Shown here piece after piece: positions 7,169 through 13,860 of a stretch of DNA of 15,457 nucleotides. The number at the start of each line of letters is the position of its first letter. The stretch's first letter is position 1. Source of the stretch: Desulfobacteraceae bacterium UBA2230 (GTDB taxonomy: Bacteria > Desulfobacterota > Desulfobacteria > Desulfobacterales > Desulfosarcinaceae); assembly GCA_002348005.1 (NCBI GenBank), contig DDYQ01000049.1:1-15457 (forward strand), written 5' to 3'. The translations under genes and the position numbers were made by a program. The notes under the pieces were generated by a model. It was not told the origin of the DNA. It made no database searches and worked only from the letters and a program-made list of their open reading frames with translations.

Positions 7169-7227
7169 AGGCGTTTAGAGGCGGGAAGCACCCGGGCGCA
7201 TGAAACGCCTTGCCTGCATGCCGCCTC
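7169..7227. other. Structured intergenic element with pseudoknot-like pairing
   Basis: AGGCGTTT (7169-7176) pairs perfectly with AAACGCCT (7203-7210). GAGGCGG (7178-7184), inside that loop, pairs perfectly with CCGCCTC (7221-7227) outside it, giving either an H-type pseudoknot or two mutually exclusive hairpins. GCAGGC (7167-7172) can also pair with GCCTGC (7212-7217). The element lies between the HU-PilZ gene end and the J-domain promoter. No T-run follows on either strand. The rest of 6964-7356 shows no gene. Confidence 0.4.
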
Positions 7228-7356
7228 AGGCCAGTTCACCCAGACCGTGACAACGAGGGCGTCTCATTCACTAATGCTTAAACTCGTTTGAAAAATTAAT
7301 CACACCATCTGCACGGTCAAGCGTGTCGATCTCCGGCAATGCCGCGCATGCGAGGC

Positions 7357-7992
7357 TTATCTCGGGAGCCGGCTGAGTATTTTTACGCCGATGAGCACAA
7401 CTTTTCCCTCGGGGCCGTCGCTCGCGTGGGTGATATGCCGCACTTCGGACCGCTGGAAAACGGCAGCGGACGGTGTGTCGCCTTCAAGGCTGATCATTAA
7501 ATCGATTTCCTGGCCAACCCGGATATTTCGCAATAAGGTCGGGTCGTCTTCCACGATGAGGCAGGTGCCGCCTTCCGAAGTGTCCCGGATTCCGAACTCG
7601 TAGACCGGGATTCCGGCAACCCGGACGACCGCCCGGCCCTTCGGCGACACTTTGATCCGTTCTTCTCCCCGCCTGTCGGCAGATGGCCCGATCTCCTCCA
7701 GGACTTCGTCATCGTCGTTGAGAAATGTCTTCAATGCGCTGGAGGCGCGGAAAACGACCGTATTGCCGGGGTTGATGGCCAGGTGTTCGGCGGTGCTGAA
7801 GTTGCGGACGCTTTTTTGTTTTCTCTTTTTGACGCTGAAGCGGCCGAACCCCCGGATGGCGATATCCTCGCCTGCCGCGAGGGTACGGTGCATGATCTCG
7901 AGCCAGACGTGTACAATTTCCGCCGCCCGTTGATGCGTGATCCCGTTGCAGGCAGCGACGTGGTGGACCAGGTGAGTCGTTTCAGCGGTCAT
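7357..7992 (-). CDS. HU/IHF-family DNA-binding domain fused to PilZ domain
   Basis: A two-domain protein of 211 aa. Residues about 1-93 are an HU/IHF-type domain: two N-terminal helices, the IRGFGRFSVKKRK signature (46-58), a basic beta-arm and the closing segment NPGNTVVFRASSALKTFLN. Residues about 105-211 are a PilZ domain with both c-di-GMP motifs intact: RxxxR at 108-112 and DxSxxG at 137-142, followed by the beta-barrel up to VLIGVKIL. Together they suggest a dimeric DNA-bending protein whose binding is tuned by c-di-GMP. At the tip of the arm the usual Arg-Asn-Pro reads Arg63-Asn64-Phe65, so the proline that normally intercalates into DNA is replaced by phenylalanine. The ATG has AAGGAT five bases upstream, and a near-consensus promoter lies just ahead. 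It is transcribed alone or as the first gene before the J-domain cluster. Confidence 0.92.
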   Translation of the reverse strand: MTAETTHLVHHVAACNGITHQRAAEIVHVWLEIMHRTLAAGEDIAIRGFGRFSVKKRKQKSVRNFSTAEHLAINPGNTVVFRASSALKTFLNDDDEVLEEIGPSADRRGEERIKVSPKGRAVVRVAGIPVYEFGIRDTSEGGTCLIVEDDPTLLRNIRVGQEIDLMISLEGDTPSAAVFQRSEVRHITHASDGPEGKVVLIGVKILSRLPR

Positions 7993-8031
7993 GCTGGATC
8001 CTTATGGGAGGTCTTGGTCACAGGATCTTGG

Positions 8032-8060
8032 ATCATACCTGGATATTTGGAATGCCTCAA
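8032..8060 (-). promoter_or_regulatory. Strong predicted promoter of the HU-PilZ gene
   Basis: TTGAGG (8055-8060) and TATGAT (8032-8037) are separated by exactly 17 bases on the minus strand. The predicted transcript start is about 33 bases ahead of the ATG. Both hexamers differ from consensus by only one or two bases, so the gene is probably well expressed. Confidence 0.6.
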
Positions 8061-8181
8061 GCGAAGAAAGGGCTCGAATGAACGCGTGACCCCAAGAGGC
8101 GCCCTGCCGCGCGCAGATGAATGACCCATCAGGTCGGAGGGGGCTTCATCATCCAGGACCAGCGGCGTGCGATCCAAGCAC

Positions 8182-8808
8182 TCAGGGCTTTACCCGGCGT
8201 TCATTGCTCACCGGGTAAGGATACTCCATGTGCATGGCCGTAGCTTTGGCAATGTCCTGACCGAAATAACGGGCCACCACCTTGAGGGCCATGTCGATTC
8301 CCGCTGAAATACCCGCCGAAGTCAATAATCGGCCGTCCTCGACGACATGCTGCGCGTACTCAACGGTCACGGCAGGAAAAGAGTCCCGCATCCAGTCCAA
8401 AGATTTCCAGTGCGTCGTCGCATGCAACCCATCGATCAACCCGGCGAAGCCCAACAGCATCGAACCCGTGCAGACCGAAGCCAGTGTTTCAACTTCGGCG
8501 GCTTTGGAACGCAACCATTCGAGCATAACCGGATTTTTCAATTCCCTGCGCGTGCCCCATCCGCCGGGAACAACGAGAATATCCATCTTCGGGCAAGTTT
8601 CGAATGAAAAATGAGGGATGACTTTCATGCCGCCCGTTGTCGTGATGTTGGAAAGCGTCTCAGCGATTAAAAATACCTCAAACGGCGATTGCGCTTCCCG
8701 CCGCTGGGCCTCATCGATGCGGGTCGCTGAAAAAACCTCGAACGGACCACAGAAATCGAGCACTTCAATGTCATTGAAAATAACGATGCCTACCCGCTTT
8801 TGGGTCAT
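8182..8808 (-). CDS. DJ-1/PfpI-family protein (isonitrile-hydratase-like)
   Basis: A cytosolic class-I glutamine-amidotransferase-like protein of the DJ-1/PfpI superfamily, 208 aa. The nucleophile-elbow cysteine is Cys113 in SVCTGSMLL, and the downstream GLIDGLHATTHW segment is typical of the group that includes isonitrile hydratase InhA and the sensor half of GATase1-type AraC regulators. Asp18 in the EVLDFCGPFEVF segment matches the acidic residue used by isonitrile hydratase. The C-terminal AraC DNA-binding part is absent, so this is a stand-alone enzyme or stress protein. The actual substrate is not predictable. The start ATG has AAGGAG eight bases upstream. It is divergent from the carboxymuconolactone-decarboxylase-family gene across 261 bases, so the two may share a control region. 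Confidence 0.9.
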   Translation of the reverse strand: MTQKRVGIVIFNDIEVLDFCGPFEVFSATRIDEAQRREAQSPFEVFLIAETLSNITTTGGMKVIPHFSFETCPKMDILVVPGGWGTRRELKNPVMLEWLRSKAAEVETLASVCTGSMLLGFAGLIDGLHATTHWKSLDWMRDSFPAVTVEYAQHVVEDGRLLTSAGISAGIDMALKVVARYFGQDIAKATAMHMEYPYPVSNERRVKP

Positions 8809-9069
8809 TTTTGTTTCTCCTTAAAAGGTTATCGCATGATGGATTGATCCAAGGTGGCATTGCGCCGCAGGACACGCCATGGAGGCGCTTAATCCGATAC
8901 GATCGCCACCGTTTCGGCAAATCGATCAAACGAGCCTGGTTTTCCGAGACAACCGTAATCATAATTCATGGTAACTTTTTTTACCTCGAAAGGGCTGTAT
9001 TCCAAAACCGAAAAAAATTGGCGAAGCGCGAATTTGGATAAAAGACATATAACAAGAAAGGGAAAGAGA

Positions 9070-9456
9070 ATGTCGAGTGAACGTTTCAAAATGGGTCTTG
9101 AGGTTCGCCGGGATGTACTGGGGGCTGAGCACGTGGATGCCGCCATAGCCCAAAGCGACGACTTTAGCCGACCGCTTCAGGAACTGGTCACCGAGTATTG
9201 CTGGGGAACGGTGTGGACCCGGCCGGGGTTGAGCCGGAAGACCCGAAGCATGCTCAACCTGGCCATGCTCACGGCGTTGAACCGGCCGCACGAATTAAAG
9301 CTCCACCTGAAAGGCGCCCTGAAAAACGGCTGCAGCGAAGCAGAGATTATGGAGGTCCTGCTGCAGACCGCTATTTATTGCGGCGTTCCAGCGGCGGTCG
9401 ACAGCTTTCGCATCGCCAGGGAGGTCTTCAAGGAAGTCGGGACCGAAAAGGCGTGA
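9070..9456 (+). CDS. Carboxymuconolactone decarboxylase family protein (PcaC-like)
   Basis: An all-helical single-domain protein of 128 aa that matches the 4-carboxymuconolactone decarboxylase branch of the AhpD/CMD superfamily. It has the EYCWGTVWTRPGLSRKTRS block (about 42-60), AMLTALNRPHELKLHLKGAL (65-84) with a conserved His79, and the AIYCGVPAAVDSF block (101-113). PcaC converts 4-carboxymuconolactone to beta-ketoadipate enol-lactone in protocatechuate breakdown, but no other pca gene is visible here, so the substrate is uncertain. The CxxC pair of AhpD is missing. The ATG at 9070 was preferred over an upstream in-frame start because it begins the family match and is preceded by a purine-rich AAGGGAAAGAG. 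Its stop lies 19 bases from the end of the convergent transporter gene. Confidence 0.88.
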   Translation: MSSERFKMGLEVRRDVLGAEHVDAAIAQSDDFSRPLQELVTEYCWGTVWTRPGLSRKTRSMLNLAMLTALNRPHELKLHLKGALKNGCSEAEIMEVLLQTAIYCGVPAAVDSFRIAREVFKEVGTEKA

Positions 9457-9466
9457 CCATGGCAGT

Positions 9467-9485
9467 GGCGCAACATCATTGCGCC
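9467..9485. terminator. Bidirectional stem-loop between convergent genes
   Basis: GGCGCAA (9467-9473) and TTGCGCC (9479-9485) form a perfect 7-base stem with a 5-base loop. The loop contains the stop codon of the TRAP permease, and the stem starts 10 bases after the stop of the convergent gene. There is no T-run, so it may mark and protect both 3' ends rather than terminate on its own. Confidence 0.5.
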
Positions 9486-11455
9486 GATTCGGGCTGATCT
9501 GAGGTCTGCAGCACCGCCTGGCGTTTCGGCGGGCCGATTCGCCGATGACGGAAAACCCCCAAGACCATTGCCGGCAGCAGAAACACCGCCGCCGTCCCCG
9601 ATCGCATCATGTCAGGATGAAACATGACGATGAATGAAACCAGGATCAGCGCGGCACGCATCAGGAAGTTGGTGCCGCGGTTTTCGAAAAAACGACCGAA
9701 CATGGCCGTGGCGATGCCGCAGGTGGAGATCGTCACCAGAAGGGTGTCGGCAACCTGTGTCCAGCCGGATTCCCCTACCATGCCGGGGCGGGTGAAGACG
9801 GCGAAAGACATCAGGGTAATCGGCAGGCACAGCTTTACGGCTTCCCACATGGTGCGCATGAAGGAGGCGTTGGCGATCTGGGCGGTGATCGCGGCGGTGA
9901 GCGAGGTCGGCGGCGACAATTCGCCCCAGATGGCGATCAGAAAGGCGAAGAAGTGGGCGACCCATGGATCGATGCCCAGTTGCCTGAGGGGATCCACGAC
10001 GATGATGGCCATGATGATATAGGTGGCGGTGGGCGGGAGGCCTGCGCCGGCCAGCCAGCCGAAAGCCCAGGCCATCAGGATGGTGGCGATGATGCTCCAG
10101 GAGCCGAGCCCCAGCAGGATGGCGCCCATGCGGTTGATGAAACCGGTCACGGTAAACAGACCGATCATGATGCCGAGGGTGGCCAGCAGCAGCGTCAGAA
10201 AGGCGGTCATTCTGGCATGGGTTTCAATGGTCAGGCGGATGTTCGAAAAAATAGTCGCCTTTTCCACGGCCGGGTCTTTGCGGTGGTACTTGAAGTAAAG
10301 GAAGGCCAGCAGCAGGACGATGAACATGAATATATTCGTGTAAAGCGCTGCGAGCAGCGCGCCGTAGTTCAGCCAGCCCATCAAAATGGCCAGATAGCCG
10401 ATGGCCAGGAAGAAGATGGCGGTCTTGACCTTGTCATAGAGGGCCACGTCCGGCACCTTGATCGGTTCGGTCGGCAGCAGGCGAATGGATAGCAGGTAGA
10501 TGGCCAGCGAGAGCGCGACGAAATAGACAAAAGCGATGGCGAACCCGCGCTTCACCACCTCCCAATAGGGAACACCGAGAAACTCCGACATCAGGAATCC
10601 GGCGACCGCCATGAGCGGCGGCATGATCAGACCGCCCATGGACGCCGCGGTCTCCACGGCGGCGGCGAAAGCCCCCGGGACGCCGTAACGCATCATCAGT
10701 GGAATCGTGAAGCTGCCGGTGACGGCGGCATTGGCAGAGCCGCTGCCGCTCACCATGCCGACCGAGACCGAAGCCAGCACCGCCGTCTGGGGTATGGTGT
10801 GGCGCGACTTTCCCGCGATCCGCCGCATGACCATGACCATGGCGCTCTGGGCTTCAAACCCTCGGGCAACCGCCGCCAGGAGAAGGAATGCCGCCACCAG
10901 GGTCAACGCCATCTGGGAGTAGAGCCCGAAAATACCGGTAGAGAATTCGACCGTGCTGGAGGTGACCACCCGGTAGAAGGTCGTTCCCGGATGCCAGAAA
11001 AAGTCGAGCGGGCTCAGATGCCCCCAGATGGTGTAGACCACCAGAACGAGGTTGATCCAGAACAGGGTCGGGTGGACGAGGCGTGACAACTCCATGACCA
11101 GCAGAAAAACGAGCAGGCCGACCATGTAGTCCATTCTTGTATAGGAGCCCTGTCGCCATATCGCAATTTCTTCGAACTGCATCATAAAGTGATAGAAGGT
11201 CAGCAGGCAGATGCCGATGTAGAGCGTCAGCAGGATATGGTTTGCCAGCGGCGGCAGGCCCTTGTAGAGGTAGCCCGCCTCATACATGAACAGCATCTGA
11301 ATGATCAGCGCGATCGGTACAAGATAGCTCGCCAGTTCGACCGGACCGCCGTAGCTGGTGTAAAAATACCAGATCAGCCAGACGAACATGATGAGTGAGA
11401 AGATAAAATTCAGATTCCGCAGCGTGACATGGCGCTTGAGGCGGTCACTCGACAT
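9476..11455 (-). CDS. TAXI-type TRAP transporter, fused 4TM/12TM permease
   Basis: The membrane component of a tripartite ATP-independent periplasmic transporter, in the form where the small (DctQ-like) and large (DctM-like) subunits are one protein, 659 aa, as is typical with TAXI-type binding proteins. It is hydrophobic throughout, with many membrane spans. The DctM core is recognisable from GMVSGSGSANAAVTG (about 233-247) and GGLIMPPLMA (about 264-273), repeated in the second half as AGLPPTATYI and WGELSPPTSLTAA (about 520-535). Transport is driven by an ion gradient, usually Na+. Substrate is unknown; TAXI systems mostly carry organic acids. The ATG has GGGAGG five bases upstream. It is the second gene of an operon with the binding protein, separated by 251 bases that hold hairpin repeats. 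Confidence 0.95.
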   Translation of the reverse strand: MSSDRLKRHVTLRNLNFIFSLIMFVWLIWYFYTSYGGPVELASYLVPIALIIQMLFMYEAGYLYKGLPPLANHILLTLYIGICLLTFYHFMMQFEEIAIWRQGSYTRMDYMVGLLVFLLVMELSRLVHPTLFWINLVLVVYTIWGHLSPLDFFWHPGTTFYRVVTSSTVEFSTGIFGLYSQMALTLVAAFLLLAAVARGFEAQSAMVMVMRRIAGKSRHTIPQTAVLASVSVGMVSGSGSANAAVTGSFTIPLMMRYGVPGAFAAAVETAASMGGLIMPPLMAVAGFLMSEFLGVPYWEVVKRGFAIAFVYFVALSLAIYLLSIRLLPTEPIKVPDVALYDKVKTAIFFLAIGYLAILMGWLNYGALLAALYTNIFMFIVLLLAFLYFKYHRKDPAVEKATIFSNIRLTIETHARMTAFLTLLLATLGIMIGLFTVTGFINRMGAILLGLGSWSIIATILMAWAFGWLAGAGLPPTATYIIMAIIVVDPLRQLGIDPWVAHFFAFLIAIWGELSPPTSLTAAITAQIANASFMRTMWEAVKLCLPITLMSFAVFTRPGMVGESGWTQVADTLLVTISTCGIATAMFGRFFENRGTNFLMRAALILVSFIVMFHPDMMRSGTAAVFLLPAMVLGVFRHRRIGPPKRQAVLQTSDQPESAQ

Positions 11456-11582
11456 GCGGTCCTCCCTTTGACCAGAGTGTTTCTCGTCCAGCGTGAATTT
11501 CGATAAAGCAATCCGAGACGGCCGCTGCTGTTCCGAATCAGCGTCTGCGCTTTATTCGGGCGAGATACCTGAAGGCGGCGGC

Positions 11583-11682
11583 GTGAGCACCTGAGACGAC
11601 GCTCAGCGTTGGGGGTGAGTGCCGGAAGACGCCTCTCGGCGCCGGGTGAGACCGGAGACGTCTCTCGGCTCCGGATGCTCAC
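11583..11682. repeat. Three tandem ~30-base hairpin-forming repeats between transporter genes
   Basis: Three degenerate units each begin GTGAG: 11583-11614 (32 bases), 11615-11645 (31) and 11646-11674 (29). Each carries its own short inverted repeat, for example CCGGAG/CTCCGG and the palindrome GAGACGTCTC in unit three. GTGAGCA (11583-11589) at one edge pairs with TGCTCAC (11676-11682) at the other. The block lies between the binding-protein stop and the permease start, where structured spacers often protect the upstream mRNA and lower expression of the downstream gene. Confidence 0.65.
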
Positions 11683-11706
11683 CCGGGTTGTAAACGCATT
11701 GATCCG

Positions 11707-12744
11707 CTACTCGCCGGCAATCTTCCACTTGTCGTCCCAGGCATTGTGCTCTTTCAGGAACTTGGCCAACCCCGCGTGCACGGGAACATGCGGATTGGCG
11801 TTGATCCCGCTGACCTGCATGCCGATGAAGTCACGTGACAGGGGTCCAAACCCCGGCTCGATTTTGGCCATGTTTTCGCGTTCGCTGTAGAATGCACTCA
11901 ACATCTTGTAAACGATATCTTCGGGCATGTCGGCAAGCACGTTGTACCCGAACAGAAGCGGTACGCCCAGGATCTGCTGGACGCCCACGTCTTTGCTGAA
12001 GGCATCGGCCGGAGCAATCTCCACGGGAGTCAGGCCGGCTTCGGTCAGTTTTTGGATCTCTTCCGGACTGGGATTGACCACCTTGATATCCGTGCGCAGC
12101 TCAGTCTCCCGCCAGTACGATGACAGCGAGCGGCCGGCGGTCGTATAGGCGACGGCGCCGACAATGGTGCCGCTCTGCAGCGAATCCGCCTGGGCGGCCT
12201 CGCCGATCTGGACGTGCTTGAACTCATAACCGAGCACCTTGAAAATGCGCATGAAATTAAGCCAGTTCATGAAGCCGGCAGGCGTGAAGAATACCGGTTT
12301 GCCGCTGAAGTCTTTCCAGCTCTTGAACTGATCGACTTTCGAGGCATGCACGGCCATAAACGATTCCATTGGATACGCATACCAGGTATGCACCATCATC
12401 GACTTGCCGGGCTTGTAGTCTTTGAAGGCGCCCTCACCGGCATAGAGCGGAGACATCCCGACATCGGCCGTGTAGCCGATCTCGGCGCCGCCGTCCATGG
12501 TGGCTTTCATGGCGCCGGTGGTCGATGGATACGGGTTGACGGTGACGGTGTATTCGCCGCCGAGCGCATCCTCCAGGACTTTGCCCATCTGGGCAGCGAC
12601 CTTGTAGCCGTAGGAGCCGGTGCTGGATGTGGCCCATCGGATCGATTTGCGCTGGGCGTCGGCCGGTCCGACCGACACAAGAAGAAAGACGACAAGAATA
12701 GCCATTGCGGCACACACTTTAAAACACGATCTTGTCTTGGACAT
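11707..12744 (-). CDS. TAXI-family TRAP transporter solute-binding protein
   Basis: The periplasmic substrate-capturing component of the same transporter, 345 aa. A clear signal peptide (charged start, hydrophobic 11-26, cleavage likely after ADA at 28-30) is followed by a two-lobed binding-protein fold. The opening IRWATSSTGSYGYKVAAQMGKVL (about 35-57) corresponds to the 'TGGTGGTYYP' opening of TAXI proteins; the YTADVGM segment (91-97) and the AAQADSLQSGTIVGAV segment (about 173-188) are also typical. The fold match is good, but the ligand is not predictable. The ATG at 12744 has GGAGG six bases before it; a GTG one codon earlier is too close to that site. It is the first gene of the operon with the fused permease. 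Confidence 0.93.
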   Translation of the reverse strand: MSKTRSCFKVCAAMAILVVFLLVSVGPADAQRKSIRWATSSTGSYGYKVAAQMGKVLEDALGGEYTVTVNPYPSTTGAMKATMDGGAEIGYTADVGMSPLYAGEGAFKDYKPGKSMMVHTWYAYPMESFMAVHASKVDQFKSWKDFSGKPVFFTPAGFMNWLNFMRIFKVLGYEFKHVQIGEAAQADSLQSGTIVGAVAYTTAGRSLSSYWRETELRTDIKVVNPSPEEIQKLTEAGLTPVEIAPADAFSKDVGVQQILGVPLLFGYNVLADMPEDIVYKMLSAFYSERENMAKIEPGFGPLSRDFIGMQVSGINANPHVPVHAGLAKFLKEHNAWDDKWKIAGE

Positions 12745-13038
12745 CACGTACCTCCTTCCTTGCGTTTATAAAAGCCAATTGCGCCGGTGCGAAAGCATAC
12801 GGCGGGCCGACAACCCGTGAACCTCGGACATCCAGATTTGACTTCGGATCGCTTATGAGCATTGGCCAAATTGGTTTGAGGCGGCCGTGACCGTCAGACA
12901 AACACCTGAGTCAACCTCAGGATGCACGGTTCCTTTTGCGGCGTTCAGCAAGAGTTGCCGTTTTCCTGCCCCCCAGGGCGGCGAGTGAGTTGGCAACGCT
13001 TCGAATGTTAATTGCGGGATGGCAGGCCGATGATACTT
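12745..13038 (-). promoter_or_regulatory. Long untranslated leader of the TAXI operon
   Basis: About 290 bases lie between the predicted transcript start and the binding-protein start, with no supported ORF. CCTGAG/CTCAGG (12905-12921, 5-base loop) is a perfect hairpin or operator. GTTGCC (12954-12959) pairs with GGCAAC (12992-12997) around an inner CCTG/CAGG. No known riboswitch consensus was recognised. The rest of the gap, 13069-13214, holds nothing I can support. Confidence 0.35.
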
Positions 13039-13068
13039 TATCTAAGAATCCTGAAGAGGGCATGTCAA
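13039..13068 (-). promoter_or_regulatory. Predicted promoter of the TAXI transporter operon
   Basis: A perfect -35 TTGACA (13063-13068) and -10 TAGATA (13039-13044) are spaced 18 bases apart on the minus strand, pointing toward the transporter. It is about 300 bases from the gene. A closer promoter using TATAAA just upstream of the ribosome site is possible but lacks a good -35. Confidence 0.5.
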
Positions 13069-13214
13069 TACCGGATATGCTTTATGTAGAGCCGGTAGCG
13101 GTCGCGCCAATCTATCTTCGTCCAGTTCCCGTCGGTTGCTGCGGAGATGGCCGATGAGACGTGCAGCGTGAGGATGCCTGACTCCACTTTGGAGAAGTTC
13201 GTCCGGGGTGCGCG

Positions 13215-13583
13215 TTACCCCTCAAAAATCAGAAGCAGCGAAAGCACGGTGCTGATCATCAGGGCCAGCGTGATGGCTGAGATGATCCAGAACGGCGAAC
13301 CGCGAACGCCTTTCTCTGCAAGTTTATCCAAGGCCTTGCGATAGCTCAGGAACCCTACCGCAAAGATCAGTCCGCCGATCAGAATCAGCAACACCCCCAC
13401 GGCACGGGCGACCCATGCCAGTTCCACGGAACCGAGCAGTCGCGCCGTGGCAAGGCCAGCCGCCACCGCGGCGATGCCTGTCCGCCCCCAAGCACTGAAA
13501 GTGCGCTCCTTGGCCAGCAAGGTGCGCTCGAGGGCCCAGTCGGTACGATCCTCGGCCAGTTCCTGTTTATACTTTTTCGACAT
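13215..13583 (-). CDS. DUF202-family membrane protein (122 aa)
   Basis: A small inner-membrane protein of the DUF202 (YidH-like) family. The family signature is complete near the N-terminus: DRTDWALERTLLAKERTF then AWGRTGIA (about 12-38). Three hydrophobic segments follow at roughly 35-50, 56-79 and 97-119. The biochemical function of the family is not known. The ATG at 13583 has AGGAGG closely upstream and is preferred over a start 15 codons earlier, which would add an arginine-rich stretch unlike the family. It is a single-gene unit with its own predicted promoter, between the TAXI operon and the divergent acyl-CoA dehydrogenase. Confidence 0.9.
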   Translation of the reverse strand: MSKKYKQELAEDRTDWALERTLLAKERTFSAWGRTGIAAVAAGLATARLLGSVELAWVARAVGVLLILIGGLIFAVGFLSYRKALDKLAEKGVRGSPFWIISAITLALMISTVLSLLLIFEG

Positions 13584-13626
13584 ACTTCCTCCTGGCAGAC
13601 GCCTGACGTGGGTGACCTGACTTCCC

Positions 13627-13654
13627 AATGTAATCGTACCAGAGATGTTATCAA
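13627..13654 (-). promoter_or_regulatory. Predicted promoter of the DUF202 gene
   Basis: TTGATA (13649-13654) and TACATT (13627-13632) are 16 bases apart on the minus strand, about 44 bases upstream of the ATG. Confidence 0.4.
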
Positions 13655-13713
13655 CGACGGGATGACGGCCCGGACCAATAGCTCTCCTTAATAAATGAAT
13701 ACTGTTTATGATA

Positions 13714-13742
13714 TTGACAAGGTTTCAGCTTCCGGTTAGAAG
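13714..13742 (+). promoter_or_regulatory. Predicted promoter of the acyl-CoA dehydrogenase gene
   Basis: A perfect TTGACA (13714-13719) and TAGAAG (13737-13742) are 17 bases apart, giving a leader of about 110 bases. Just upstream an imperfect AT-rich inverted repeat, ATAAA/TTTAT (about 13691-13709), could be an operator for a fatty-acid-responsive repressor, but no specific consensus was matched. Confidence 0.5.
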
Positions 13743-13860
13743 ATTCTCCGTTCGAGCAACTGCGGCGGCATGTGCGCCCGGTGCACCTGCACCATCCCAG
13801 CCGCCGCATCCAAGGTCATCACCCGTTATTCTCATGAAGCCGCCAACACAAGGAGCACCA

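Noticed and set aside
7342..7355. Near-palindrome around CGCATGCG just after the HU-PilZ stop, as a terminator
   Set aside because: The arms are perfect only over 8 bases with no loop, and the nearest T-run on the minus strand is about 50 bases away, so it is not a convincing intrinsic terminator.
8831..8850. TGGCATTGCG-like sequence in the DJ-1/CMD intergenic region as a sigma54 promoter
   Set aside because: The GG and GC pairs are one base off the required -24/-12 spacing.
12936..13344. Plus-strand frames in the gap between the TAXI operon and DUF202
   Set aside because: Frames of 65-73 residues lack ribosome sites and families; one overlaps the DUF202 C-terminal coding region in antisense.
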